DNA of 64,000 nucleotides from Alphaproteobacteria bacterium (GCA_022822405.1 JAJEBT010000212.1:1-64000), one strand, 5' to 3'; positions 53,536 to 62,190 are shown, numbered from the stretch's first letter. The notes: generated from the letters alone by a model not told the origin. Program-made: numbers and translations.

Positions 53536-54005
53536 TGGACCAGTTCCGTGAGCGTCGGCGGCGCCAGCGCGCGCGTCGGCAGCCGATGCCCCGGTGCGCC
53601 GTTCTCCGCAAGGAGCCGGCCGACCGTCTCGCGTTCGGTCCGGCTCGAATGGCGCGCCATCCACAGGCGCACGTCGTCCGCGGTCTCGAGGCGGGTCGAG
53701 AGGCCGCCCCGCACCCGGCTGACGAACGCCGTGTTACCGGTGGCCTCGATGCCGAGAATGCTGGGCTTGATCCGGGTGACGGCGAGGAAAAGCTGGATCT
53801 CGCGAAGAAAGACCGGGCTGATGGGCTGATAGGACATGAAAGCGAGGACGCGGTCGGTGGTTCTGAGCCGTGGTGACCGTCCGCGCTTGAGCGACGACAG
53901 GAAACCGGGGTCACGGAGCGCCTGTTGTCCGAAGCGCCGCGGGCTGATCCCGTGGTCGGCGATGAAGCCGTGGATGGCGGCGGCAAATGTTTTTGAGTAG
54001 CTCAT
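53532..54005 (-). CDS. Tandem HTH-like protein at the head of the pilus operon
   Basis: 157 residues from ATG 54005. Two similar halves (about residues 12-57 and 72-116) each run from a helix through FLSSLKRGRSPRLRTTDRVL or FVSRVRGGLSTRLETADDVR, with the shape of a Cro/XRE helix-turn-helix carrying a strongly basic recognition segment. The C-terminal 40 residues are Leu/Thr-rich. First gene of the operon and translationally coupled to pilN, so it is probably an autoregulator of the pilus genes. There is no strong Shine-Dalgarno sequence; the first ATG at 54032 is also possible. Confidence 0.6.
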   Translation of the reverse strand: MSYSKTFAAAIHGFIADHGISPRRFGQQALRDPGFLSSLKRGRSPRLRTTDRVLAFMSYQPISPVFLREIQLFLAVTRIKPSILGIEATGNTAFVSRVRGGLSTRLETADDVRLWMARHSSRTERETVGRLLAENGAPGHRLPTRALAPPTLTELVH

Positions 54006-54070
54006 TATGGAAAAAGAACATATGTAGAACATTTGTGCCGGACAAACGCTTTTTCACGCAGACTTCCTGC

Positions 54071-54106
54071 ACCGGCCCGGCACCGGCCCGGCACCGGCCC
54101 GGCACC
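54071..54106. repeat. 11-bp tandem repeat between divergent regulators
   Basis: The unit ACCGGCCCGGC is repeated three times in tandem (54071-54103) and followed by a partial ACC. Each unit contains the near-palindrome CCGGCCCGG. It lies in the 138-bp region between the pilus regulator and the LysR gene, a place suited to regulator binding. Confidence 0.75.
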
Positions 54107-54143
54107 ATGGGCAGCCATCACAAGCCGCGGATTGCGCCATGCC

Positions 54144-55061
54144 TTGTCTCCGGTCACGCTGCGGCAGCTCGAAGTGTTCAGAAGCGTCGTCGACACTGGT
54201 TCGTTCGGCGCCGCGGCTGCGGCGCTCCGGATCTCCCAGCCGTCCGTCAGCATGCATATCCGGGCGCTGGAGATACATCTGTGCCAGGCCGTCTTCGAGC
54301 GCCGCCGCGGTCGCCCTCCGGTACTCACCGGCATTGGGCGCCAGATCTACGACCATGCCGAAAATGTGCTCACCGAGGCCGCGCCGATGGTCCGCGATAT
54401 GCGCGCGCTCCAGGCTGCCCGCGAAAACGTCCTGTCCTTCGTGGCGCAGCGCTTCGTCGGCAACTATCTCCTTGTGAAGCCGCTCGCGGCGTTTGCCCGG
54501 GAAAATCCGGGCGTCGAGATCATCGCCAACATCGGTCCGCTCGACCAGGCGATCGAGAAGATCCGCCATCGCGACGTCGATCTCGGGCTGTTTCTCGCCC
54601 GCGGCGACGTCGAGGGGATCGAGTCCAGAATCCTCGGCCACCAGAAGCTGGCCTTCGTTGTCGGAAGGGACAATCCACTGGCGTCCCGGCGGCGGCTGGC
54701 GTTCAGGGACCTTGCCGGCCATCCCCATATCGGCCCGGTTCGGGGCACGGGCTACGAACGGCTGCTTCGCGATGCCTTCGGTGACATCGGGTTCGCCGGC
54801 TACAGTACCGTCACCCAGTCCCAGAACACGCTGATCCGGCGCGAACTGCTGCTGTCGGGAACCGGGTTTTCCTGTGTGCTGCGCTCGGCGTGGGCCGAGG
54901 ATCTGGAGAGCGGCGACCTTGTCGAACTTCGGATTCCCGGGAAGCCGCCGTCGCTCGAGGTGCGCATCGGCTGTCCGGCCGACCGCCCGACGAGCGCGGC
55001 GTCCGAGAGATTCGCCGAGTATCTCGACACCCTGAGCACCGCCGGGACGTTCGACGGCTGA
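54144..55061 (+). CDS. LysR-family transcriptional regulator
   Basis: 305 residues from TTG 54144 (LSPVTLRQLEVF); no ATG is in frame nearby, and another TTG lies at 54132. The N-terminal winged helix (SFGAAAAALRISQPSVSMHIRALE) is complete, though the segment AVFERRRGRPPVLTGIGRQIYDHAE is the usual linker. The effector domain spans the rest. Divergent from the pilus operon, with a 255-residue isomerase-like gene convergent on the right: it could control either. Its effector is unknown. Confidence 0.85.
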   Translation: MSPVTLRQLEVFRSVVDTGSFGAAAAALRISQPSVSMHIRALEIHLCQAVFERRRGRPPVLTGIGRQIYDHAENVLTEAAPMVRDMRALQAARENVLSFVAQRFVGNYLLVKPLAAFARENPGVEIIANIGPLDQAIEKIRHRDVDLGLFLARGDVEGIESRILGHQKLAFVVGRDNPLASRRRLAFRDLAGHPHIGPVRGTGYERLLRDAFGDIGFAGYSTVTQSQNTLIRRELLLSGTGFSCVLRSAWAEDLESGDLVELRIPGKPPSLEVRIGCPADRPTSAASERFAEYLDTLSTAGTFDG

Positions 55062-55087
55062 GGCCGCTTTGCGGAGGCCGCAGGCGC

Positions 55088-55855
55088 TCACGGGAAGCGC
55101 GCTGTGAGCCGCTCCGACCAACCCTCGCCCCGGCTCCAGGCGGCAACGCTGCCGGCGTCGGACGGCGCGCCCTCGACCTGCCGGACGCAGCGCCACGCGA
55201 GGCACAGCATGCAGGAGAGCGTCGGCGGTCCCGGCATGTCGGCCGCCTCCGCGAGCGGCCGCAATGTCGGCATGCCGGTGCCGAGCATGAGGATCGCGTC
55301 GTGGTCCTGCTGGCCAAGATCCGAGAGCGCCTCCGCCGCGTCGCAGCCGCTCAGGCTGTAGATCGGATGAAAGCCGCTCTCCGCGTTGAAGCTCGTGGCG
55401 ATCTCCCCGATCCCGAAACCGTGGCTCTGCCAGTAGGCTGAACTCGCCTCGGTCAGGGCCGGCGGATAGCAGGAGACGAGCGCGATCCGCCGTGCGCCGA
55501 TGGCGTTCAGCGCGTCGACCACGGCGAGCGCGGAGGTGATGACGGGACATCCGGCACGGGCCGACCACCGCGCCGCGAGTTCGGCTTCCCGGTCCCTGCC
55601 GACCAGGTAGGACGAGCCGGTGCAGCCCACCGCGATCGCACCTAGAGGCGCGTTCGCGAACTGTCCGAGCGCTGCCTCAAGCCCGTCATAGTAGTCGACC
55701 AAGCGCTCCTCGATAGTGCTGCGGGCGCTTGTCAGCCGCGCGTTCACGAAGCCGAAACCGGGCGGGAGGAGGATTGACATTTCCGCCTCGACGGTCGTGT
55801 TTGCCTGCGGCGTCAGCACGCCGATCAGGCCCCTGGACGCGTATTCGAGGCGCAT
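55088..55855 (-). CDS. Maleate isomerase / arylmalonate decarboxylase-like enzyme
   Basis: 255 residues. The N-terminal GVLTPQANTTVEAEMSILLPPG and C78 in AIAVGCTGSSYL fit the Asp/Glu racemase superfamily. The second catalytic Cys, expected near residue 194, is Gly in ILMLGTGMPTL, so the normal two-Cys acid-base pair is broken and racemisation is unlikely. A decarboxylase or isomerase with one Cys is possible, but AMDase keeps the second Cys rather than the first. Monocistronic, convergent with the LysR gene. Confidence 0.75.
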   Translation of the reverse strand: MRLEYASRGLIGVLTPQANTTVEAEMSILLPPGFGFVNARLTSARSTIEERLVDYYDGLEAALGQFANAPLGAIAVGCTGSSYLVGRDREAELAARWSARAGCPVITSALAVVDALNAIGARRIALVSCYPPALTEASSAYWQSHGFGIGEIATSFNAESGFHPIYSLSGCDAAEALSDLGQQDHDAILMLGTGMPTLRPLAEAADMPGPPTLSCMLCLAWRCVRQVEGAPSDAGSVAAWSRGEGWSERLTARFP

Positions 55856-56472
55856 GTCTGCTCTTCGTCCGTTGTTTCTGCTCCATTGTGGTTTACGGTA
55901 TGCAGCGGTTTAGGAAGGCGTGGCCACCATCTGAACTGCATCGGTGCAGCGTGGCGAATCACATCGGACAGTGGCGATTGGGATCAAGAGGTATCCACGC
56001 ACCAAGCTGTGGAAGTCTAGGGATTTCTATCAAGTGCTCGGCGACGTTCAACAGAGACTGTACGCTGAAGGTATTGCGCTAAGCGTGATTGGCATGACTC
56101 CCATCATCATCGAGCTTGCCGAACGGTTTGCTCTTGAATGTTCTCGCTATGCCACACTCCTCTCCATTTACCCCGCCGATACATGCCGATTCCAAGAGAT
56201 CGAGGCTGTCGGCAATTGTTGGAGCATCCTTAAACAGAATTTCATGGAGGGTTGGAAGTTTTTTGCCCCGGCTATAGCGCAGAAGCCTCCGCGATGAATT
56301 TGCTGGCAGGTATGTCCACGTTTTCGTCCAGTCACTAGATAGAGGGCAAGTAGAATCGAATTCTCTCCACGGATGTCAGCGAATTCAACATTGTGACCTA
56401 AACCGAAGAACATGGTACTTTGATCTGTTCGCGTCGACTTTTGGGCGAATCGCTGTTCTGGGTGCTAAACTT
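55856..56472. other. Low-GC interval upstream of the reverse-transcriptase operon
   Basis: About 620 bp. A plus-strand frame 55944-56297 (117 residues, GIALSVIGMTPIIIELAERF) has protein-like composition but no family, and could be real. The 170 bp before the primase start (56298-56472) is non-coding; a promoter or a small RNA for the reverse transcriptase could lie there. I cannot predict the structure by eye. Confidence 0.4.
55944..56297 (+). CDS. Hypothetical small protein
   Basis: 117 residues, with a hydrophobic helical middle (SVIGMTPIIIELAERFALECS) and no recognised family. Start-codon choice is uncertain and there is no clear ribosome binding site. It might be a remnant or an unrelated small gene beside the reverse-transcriptase operon. 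Confidence 0.3.
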   Translation: MQRGESHRTVAIGIKRYPRTKLWKSRDFYQVLGDVQQRLYAEGIALSVIGMTPIIIELAERFALECSRYATLLSIYPADTCRFQEIEAVGNCWSILKQNFMEGWKFFAPAIAQKPPR

Positions 56473-57531
56473 ATGGGCTTTCGAGAAGACACGGCAGAAC
56501 TCAATCGGATGACGATCCAAGCGGTAGGGAGTCTACTGGGTCTACGGCTACCTCTAAGTGGGATGATCCGCTGTCCGTTCCCGGATCACAATGATAGCAC
56601 CCCATCATTCCAAGTCAGAAAATCGGAGAACCAGTGGATATGCTACGGTTGCCAGCGACGCGGCGGATCCATCGACTTCGTCAAGATATATCACGGTATA
56701 GATTTCTTGGAGGCTAAACGATGGCTCGCTGCTCGCGCGGGAATGAGTACGACCTCCCAGCGGTCGACAAGCAGCCATACCAAAGTTGGATCGATGGCTG
56801 CCTCGTCTCCGCCAGCAATGAATGATGCTGTTGAGCCTCCACCGGACAGCGAGCTGTACGAAGCACTGCTTCAGCACACGCCGTTGAAGTCAACTGGATT
56901 GCAATACTTGCTCAAGCGAGGCCTTTCAAAGGAAACCATTTTGGACTTTCGTATTGGACAGTTGTCGGACTCTGCGAACTTGATAAAAAAAATGATATCA
57001 AATTATGGTTATCAAAGAGTTAAGGCAGCGGGGTTGCTCACTACTAGGTCAAATAATAGGAATTGGAAATTGATTTTTCTTCCACATAGCATAATATTCC
57101 CTTATATTGAAAATGGTTCCATTGTGTACTTGCAAGCTCGGCAGCTAATTGATTCTCCAACCCAAGGGAAGTGGCGGAACCTCAACCACCGAAAGCATCG
57201 CATCTATAATTTTGACGCCATTTTCAAGAGTAAGCGTACGCCCTTCGCCATATGCGAGGGTACCGTGGATACGCTATCAGCTATTGAGCTTGGGTATGAC
57301 GCTATCGGCTTAATCGGCGTCAACATGCAGTTGAAGAGAGAGTACTTGCAACGATTGCGTGGCAAGCAGGTCGTTATCCTCTTGGATTGGGACTCGGCTG
57401 GGGAAAAGCGCGCTGCTGAACTTCAGCGTGAATTACGCAGTTTTGGTATAGCGTCGACCCGCAAGAGATGTCCTTCGCCTGGAGTCAAAGACGTCAATGA
57501 ATATCTGATGATGGCGAGGGCTCAAGCATGA
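56473..57531 (+). CDS. CHC2/Toprim DNA primase-like protein
   Basis: 352 residues. N-terminal CHC2 zinc ribbon with C34-H39 and C57-C60 (CPFPDHNDSTPSF then CYGCQRRGGS), a Ser/Thr linker, and a Toprim domain with E262 in ICEGTVDTLSA and the metal-binding DWD (305-307) in ILLDWDSAGE. It is shorter than DnaG and lacks the helicase-binding C-terminal domain, as in phage and plasmid primases. It overlaps the reverse transcriptase start by 4 bp (ATGA), so the two are made together. Probably primes or binds nucleic acid for the RT module (inference). Confidence 0.86.
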   Translation: MGFREDTAELNRMTIQAVGSLLGLRLPLSGMIRCPFPDHNDSTPSFQVRKSENQWICYGCQRRGGSIDFVKIYHGIDFLEAKRWLAARAGMSTTSQRSTSSHTKVGSMAASSPPAMNDAVEPPPDSELYEALLQHTPLKSTGLQYLLKRGLSKETILDFRIGQLSDSANLIKKMISNYGYQRVKAAGLLTTRSNNRNWKLIFLPHSIIFPYIENGSIVYLQARQLIDSPTQGKWRNLNHRKHRIYNFDAIFKSKRTPFAICEGTVDTLSAIELGYDAIGLIGVNMQLKREYLQRLRGKQVVILLDWDSAGEKRAAELQRELRSFGIASTRKRCPSPGVKDVNEYLMMARAQA

Positions 57532-60500
57532 TGGCCTACGACCGTCTTTTGCTCCCAGAGAACCTCAACTACGCTTGGAACAAAGCCAAGAGACTCTATT
57601 CCATGCTTGACGGTTATGTTGACAACAGCGAACTTGCAGAATTTGAACTTAATTTAGAGGAGCGGCTAACCCGAATTCAAAGGCAGTTTAAAAAGTGCGT
57701 CTGGCGTCCCAAAAGATTGCGTCCTCTACCACGTCCAAAGAAAGTTGAAAACAACGTTCCTATAGATCGTCAATACTATCATATTGCCGTTGAAGATCAA
57801 GTTGCTTGGATCGCCGTTGCAAATGCACTTGGGCCCGAATTGGATCGACGCATGCCGCCGTGGAGTTACGGCAATCGGATCTATCGTCCGGCTTGGTATG
57901 AGCAGCGCGAAGACCGACTGTCGACCTTGGAAATTGGTCCTTATAGGCATGCCAGTGGCCATCTGTATCGTAAGTTTCAACATAGCTGGCCACTCTTTCG
58001 GAGGCATGTGGCACTAACGGCGCGCGCAATGGCACGGGCCTTGCCTGCTGATCGCGAAGAGCTTGATCATGCAGACCAGTTGGCCACCATTTCTGCTGAA
58101 AGAGAGGGTTTGCGTTACTTGCAGGACAGTTTCTGGTTGCCGAAAAGCCAATCCAGTACCAAGCTCTATCATGCTTCGGTTGACCTGAAGAGCTTTTATC
58201 CGAGCCTTCGAACCGATGCAGTGCTGAAAGGACTCGCCTTATCTGGAAGCCTTGATCAGCGGATGCAAAATTTACTCACACAAATGCTGAGTTTCAGACT
58301 CGATATATCCAATATGCCGACAGATACTCTAAAACAAGTTGAGCCAAAATATGGCCGTGGGCAAGTACAAGGGGTTCCGACGGGGCTTTTCGTAGCTGGC
58401 TTCCTTGCGAATACAGCTATGCTTCCTGTCGACGAAATCGTCAACAGTCGTATTGAAGAGAAGCGCCGTCTTGCGCATTTTCGGTTTGTGGACGATCACA
58501 TAGTTCTTTCTTACGAATTCGATGAGCTTTGCGAGTGGTTAGATTTCTACCAACAATTATTGGGTGAGTGCGATACGGGCGCGTGTGTGAATCCAGAAAA
58601 ATACGATCCCATCAGCCTCGGCGGTTGGATGGACCAACGGTCCAAAAACTTGACGGTAACTAGCGTACCATCGGAGAAAGACGAGGAAGACCGTAATCTA
58701 AAGGAGGTTGTAATCCACGAAACAGAATTTGACGGCGCAAATCCCACCCAACTCCTTACGAAAACACTCGCACAAATTTCCGCGATAGCAGCGGTAAATG
58801 TTGATATTTTGGATGATGAAGATATAGAGGAACGTTTGAAGATTCTTGAATGGTTATTGCTGGCGAATATCCCCGAGCGAGAGATTCGGCCTGATACGCG
58901 CGCTGCATTCGCGGCCGGTCGGATTGCCATTTTGGCCCCTATCCTCGTGCGGGAGACCGATGGCCTTGTGGAGGCCGCGCGATCTCTGGAAACGCTCAAA
59001 GCTCGAGCGCCTAAAGAAAATTCATCCACGCCAGACGAAATCACGGATTACGAAGCCATTCTAGAAGAGAAGAGAAAGCAATTGGCGCTGTTGCAGGCAG
59101 AGCAAGAACAGGAAGAAGAACGCCAGTTGCGCCATTGTTTTAACCTTCTACTTCAATCATTTCGTGAACACCCGGGAAAGCCGCGCCTCTTTTACAGAAT
59201 ACATCAGTATTGTAGGGTCACGGGCTTTAGAGGGTTGAATGACATTGCAAAGTGGATAGAGAATAGTCGTGTCAACGACTATAACATATGGGCTGACTAT
59301 TACGCTGGATTATCGCTTCACATTCTTGCAAGAGGCACCCTCTTGGCTGTCAGGGCGTGCCTCATGGATAATGCACTAAGGTCGGATCAGGAGGCAGCGC
59401 TGCGCTATCTTAAGGATGTGTGCCAAATCGATACCAAGTCATTCATGGTACAGAAGGAGAATGAAGCTTGGTTTCATGCAAATAGTCGAATAGAATTCGG
59501 GGTTGCACTGTTATCGGCTGCAGAAGTCGTCGGTGGTACGATCGCGAATACGAGCCTCGGAGCAGATTTAGCCCGTTTGGCTGGTCACTATATATGCGTT
59601 TCATTTGATGATTCTGCTGAAGCATGGGAGCGTGAGACTGGTAGGCGGCCAGGCATTTGGGCGCATCTGACTGAATCTGTCCTAAGCATCGATGGTTGCC
59701 CGACTGCTTCGTGGAAGCAGTTCGGGACACTCTTTTCTTCTCCTCAAATTGCCGAGGTTCGAGCCGTACGGCGATATCCTGAGTTCCTGTCGGATGCGGA
59801 TTGGTATCAACTGCTGCACTCCAAGAAACCATTACCCGAAACGGATTCCGGCTGGTTGCACGAGGCCATGTCTGGTAACGAAGAGCGGGTGCAAGCTGCT
59901 CTGCTCTCCAAGAAAGTAGCCTTTAAACGTGCCGCCAAATCGCTTAGTCCCCCACTCAATGGATGGGTAACGCTTGCTCAATGGACGCAAATAATTGCCC
60001 AAGAACTTAGTCCGTTCGACCCGCGGCGAAGTGAATGGACCGCACTTGAGGTCGTCCGCCAACTTGTTTCGCCAATTGTCGATGAGATAGACATTGACGA
60101 AACGCGCCTGGACCGTCTCCATCCCAACAATGTTCTAGTACCAGAAGCGTGGAAGACAAAATTTCCTAATGACCGTGATCGGGCTGGAATGAGTTGGGAC
60201 GATTGGCGACGATTCGTAGGCGACCAACAGACCGCGCGAATCGAGTTGCGACGTTCCGCGACTTCGGTAATGGACTACCGATATTTCGCGGAGACTCAAG
60301 GCGGGCCACATTTAAAGGAATGGGACAAACGACTTGTCGGCGTAGGGCGTTTGCTCCTAGGCCAGCTGCGACTCAAACATGAAGCGCCAAGGATATGGAA
60401 CATTCGAGGTAATGAACAGATTTTTCCTTTACCACGGACGGATTGGTTCCGGTCTCTTTCAATCTCGTCGCCTACGCTTCTGCTTGTTGAAGGCTGCCTT

Positions 60501-60773
60501 GGTGCTCGCAGTACGGAGACACGATCTATTGCTCGCAATCCGGAATTCTTCGGTTGGATCGATGGCCAAGAGCCTAATGACGCTGACTTCGATCCGCCTT
60601 TGTTGTTCGGGCCTAATGAGCTTCTGACCGCTATAACGAGTGCCCAAAGGGTCCTTATTGAGAACCAATTGGCTGTAGCGATGAACCAGCCACGCCAAAT
60701 AGTCCCTTTTCGGCTGAGTGACTTTGCCACAGGTCCAACAAACGACGAAGAGGCGAACAACGATGGTGAGTGA
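57528..60773 (+). CDS. Large defence-type reverse transcriptase (UG/DRT class)
   Basis: 1081 residues. The RT palm is in residues 60-330: PIDRQYYHIAVEDQVAW and SYGNR, motif A VDLKSFYPSLR (D219), motif B QGVPTGLFVA (281-290), and the catalytic box RFVDDH (D322, D323) where most RTs have YxDD. A long insertion (about 120-210) precedes motif A. The C-terminal 700 residues are helical with a coiled coil near 560-590, as in abortive-infection and UG RTs. No maturase, HNH or CRISPR domain is present. Starts at ATG 57528 or 57531 inside the primase stop. Confidence 0.88.
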   Translation: MMAYDRLLLPENLNYAWNKAKRLYSMLDGYVDNSELAEFELNLEERLTRIQRQFKKCVWRPKRLRPLPRPKKVENNVPIDRQYYHIAVEDQVAWIAVANALGPELDRRMPPWSYGNRIYRPAWYEQREDRLSTLEIGPYRHASGHLYRKFQHSWPLFRRHVALTARAMARALPADREELDHADQLATISAEREGLRYLQDSFWLPKSQSSTKLYHASVDLKSFYPSLRTDAVLKGLALSGSLDQRMQNLLTQMLSFRLDISNMPTDTLKQVEPKYGRGQVQGVPTGLFVAGFLANTAMLPVDEIVNSRIEEKRRLAHFRFVDDHIVLSYEFDELCEWLDFYQQLLGECDTGACVNPEKYDPISLGGWMDQRSKNLTVTSVPSEKDEEDRNLKEVVIHETEFDGANPTQLLTKTLAQISAIAAVNVDILDDEDIEERLKILEWLLLANIPEREIRPDTRAAFAAGRIAILAPILVRETDGLVEAARSLETLKARAPKENSSTPDEITDYEAILEEKRKQLALLQAEQEQEEERQLRHCFNLLLQSFREHPGKPRLFYRIHQYCRVTGFRGLNDIAKWIENSRVNDYNIWADYYAGLSLHILARGTLLAVRACLMDNALRSDQEAALRYLKDVCQIDTKSFMVQKENEAWFHANSRIEFGVALLSAAEVVGGTIANTSLGADLARLAGHYICVSFDDSAEAWERETGRRPGIWAHLTESVLSIDGCPTASWKQFGTLFSSPQIAEVRAVRRYPEFLSDADWYQLLHSKKPLPETDSGWLHEAMSGNEERVQAALLSKKVAFKRAAKSLSPPLNGWVTLAQWTQIIAQELSPFDPRRSEWTALEVVRQLVSPIVDEIDIDETRLDRLHPNNVLVPEAWKTKFPNDRDRAGMSWDDWRRFVGDQQTARIELRRSATSVMDYRYFAETQGGPHLKEWDKRLVGVGRLLLGQLRLKHEAPRIWNIRGNEQIFPLPRTDWFRSLSISSPTLLLVEGCLGARSTETRSIARNPEFFGWIDGQEPNDADFDPPLLFGPNELLTAITSAQRVLIENQLAVAMNQPRQIVPFRLSDFATGPTNDEEANNDGE

Positions 60774-61671
60774 CAGTCTGCGAGTAGGTGTTATTCAGAC
60801 ATCGCTTCACGACGAAGCGGCATGGGTTGACGACATGTCGGGCGATTGGAAACGCTGCGTACAGATGTCTTCCCACGAGGAGCGGCGAGCGAAGAAGGAA
60901 ATTCGGCACTATCTTGCATCGTTAAAGGGCATGGAACGCCGGCCCGATATCGTGCTCTTTCCTGAGCTATCCGTACCAATCGGTTTCCAACCTCAACTCA
61001 AGGGGGCAGCGGAAAAACTGGAAGCTATAATCATAGCAGGCCTTGACTATCGTATAAAACCCGACCAGTTGGGGCCAGCAGTATCGAACGAAGCTATCGT
61101 GATTGTTCCTAGGAAATTAAGGGGGCAGATTATCGCTCTTCGCACCGAGATTCGACGCGTAGGCAAGACCTATCCGGCACCTGGAGAGAAAAGAAGACTT
61201 CTCGAAATAACTGGCTCAAGCGTAGAATTTGTATCAGATCCCACTGTCTGGATATTTGAAAGCGTAGATTATGGGAAATTCGCTGTCGCAGTGTGCTACG
61301 ACTTTATGGATCTGGATCGGATTGTCATGTATAGAAACAAGATACAGACGCTATTTGTTCTCTCCTATAACAAAGATACAACGTCCTTCAACCATCTATC
61401 TGAGGCGCTTGGCCGGATGTTATTTTGTAATGTAGTGGTATGTAATTGCGGTAAATTTGGAGGTTCTCATGCAGTCAGCCCTTTTCGGGAACCCTACAGG
61501 CGTACGATCTATCGACACTCGGGCCAAAATCTGCCCAATGCACAGCTCATAGAACTACCACTCAAGAATCTCGTCTCGCATCAGGAGGGCAATCAAGACC
61601 AAGAGTTCAAGAGCTTGCCGCCCGGCTTCTCCGATCACATTGTGATGAACTTACGAAACGCGACAGTTTAA
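60763..61671 (+). CDS. Stand-alone nitrilase/carbon-nitrogen hydrolase of the RT operon
   Basis: 302 residues from ATG 60763, overlapping the RT stop by 11 bp. The catalytic triad of the superfamily is E68 (LFPELS), K135 (RVGKTYP) and C178 (VAVCYDFMD), all intact. In known RT-nitrilase defence systems (DRT type 1/UG1) this domain is fused to the RT; here it is a separate polypeptide. Its substrate is unknown; in defence it may act as an amidase on a nucleotide or cofactor (inference). Confidence 0.85.
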   Translation: MVSDSLRVGVIQTSLHDEAAWVDDMSGDWKRCVQMSSHEERRAKKEIRHYLASLKGMERRPDIVLFPELSVPIGFQPQLKGAAEKLEAIIIAGLDYRIKPDQLGPAVSNEAIVIVPRKLRGQIIALRTEIRRVGKTYPAPGEKRRLLEITGSSVEFVSDPTVWIFESVDYGKFAVAVCYDFMDLDRIVMYRNKIQTLFVLSYNKDTTSFNHLSEALGRMLFCNVVVCNCGKFGGSHAVSPFREPYRRTIYRHSGQNLPNAQLIELPLKNLVSHQEGNQDQEFKSLPPGFSDHIVMNLRNATV

Positions 61672-62190
61672 ACCGCTGCAACGATCATGAATGTTGGTAT
61701 CGGTGAGCAGTCCCGAAGTTTTTGCAAGAAGCGCTTGGGGGGCATGTCTCGCGCCAGATACACATGTGGACGACAGCCCATCGGAAGCGGCCTTCTCTCG
61801 ACATTCTCGCGGTCGCTGCAGCAAACGACCCCTCCCTGCGCTACATGGTGGGTAATTCATCCTCGGCTTCGGTGAAGATATTGGGCAGGGGCAAATCGCC
61901 GCCAGCGCCGGAGCACACGGTCGGGGTCGAGGTTCGTGCGAGTTGGTAAACGGTTTTGCAGGGCGTTTTGCCCTTGCTCTACGCGCGACAGACCGTGAGC
62001 CCTATCTCTGCGACTATGCGTGCCTGAAATGACGCGTCCGACTGCATTTGCGGGCGATCTGTGGTTTTCTCCGGTGCGGACCGAGCGGTCAGGGTGGTCA
62101 GCGGAGCCGCAGGCGCCGTCCGATCCTGTTAGGCGCCCAACGTGACGAGCATAATCGCCCAGGCTGTGAGCCGGCACAGTGGGAGCGTCA
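61672..62190. other. Gene-free interval after the RT operon
   Basis: About 520 bp of degraded sequence; short frames on both strands are inconsistent with each other. It is higher in GC than the RT operon, so the composition changes again here. Confidence 0.45.

Noticed and set aside
36924-54005. Complete conjugative element
   Set aside because: No relaxase, coupling protein, integrase or DotG/H/I was found in the window, so transfer ability cannot be claimed.
57528-60773. Group II intron or diversity-generating retroelement RT
   Set aside because: No maturase or HNH domain, no template/variable repeat pair and no accessory Avd gene are visible; primase and nitrilase neighbours fit a defence RT.
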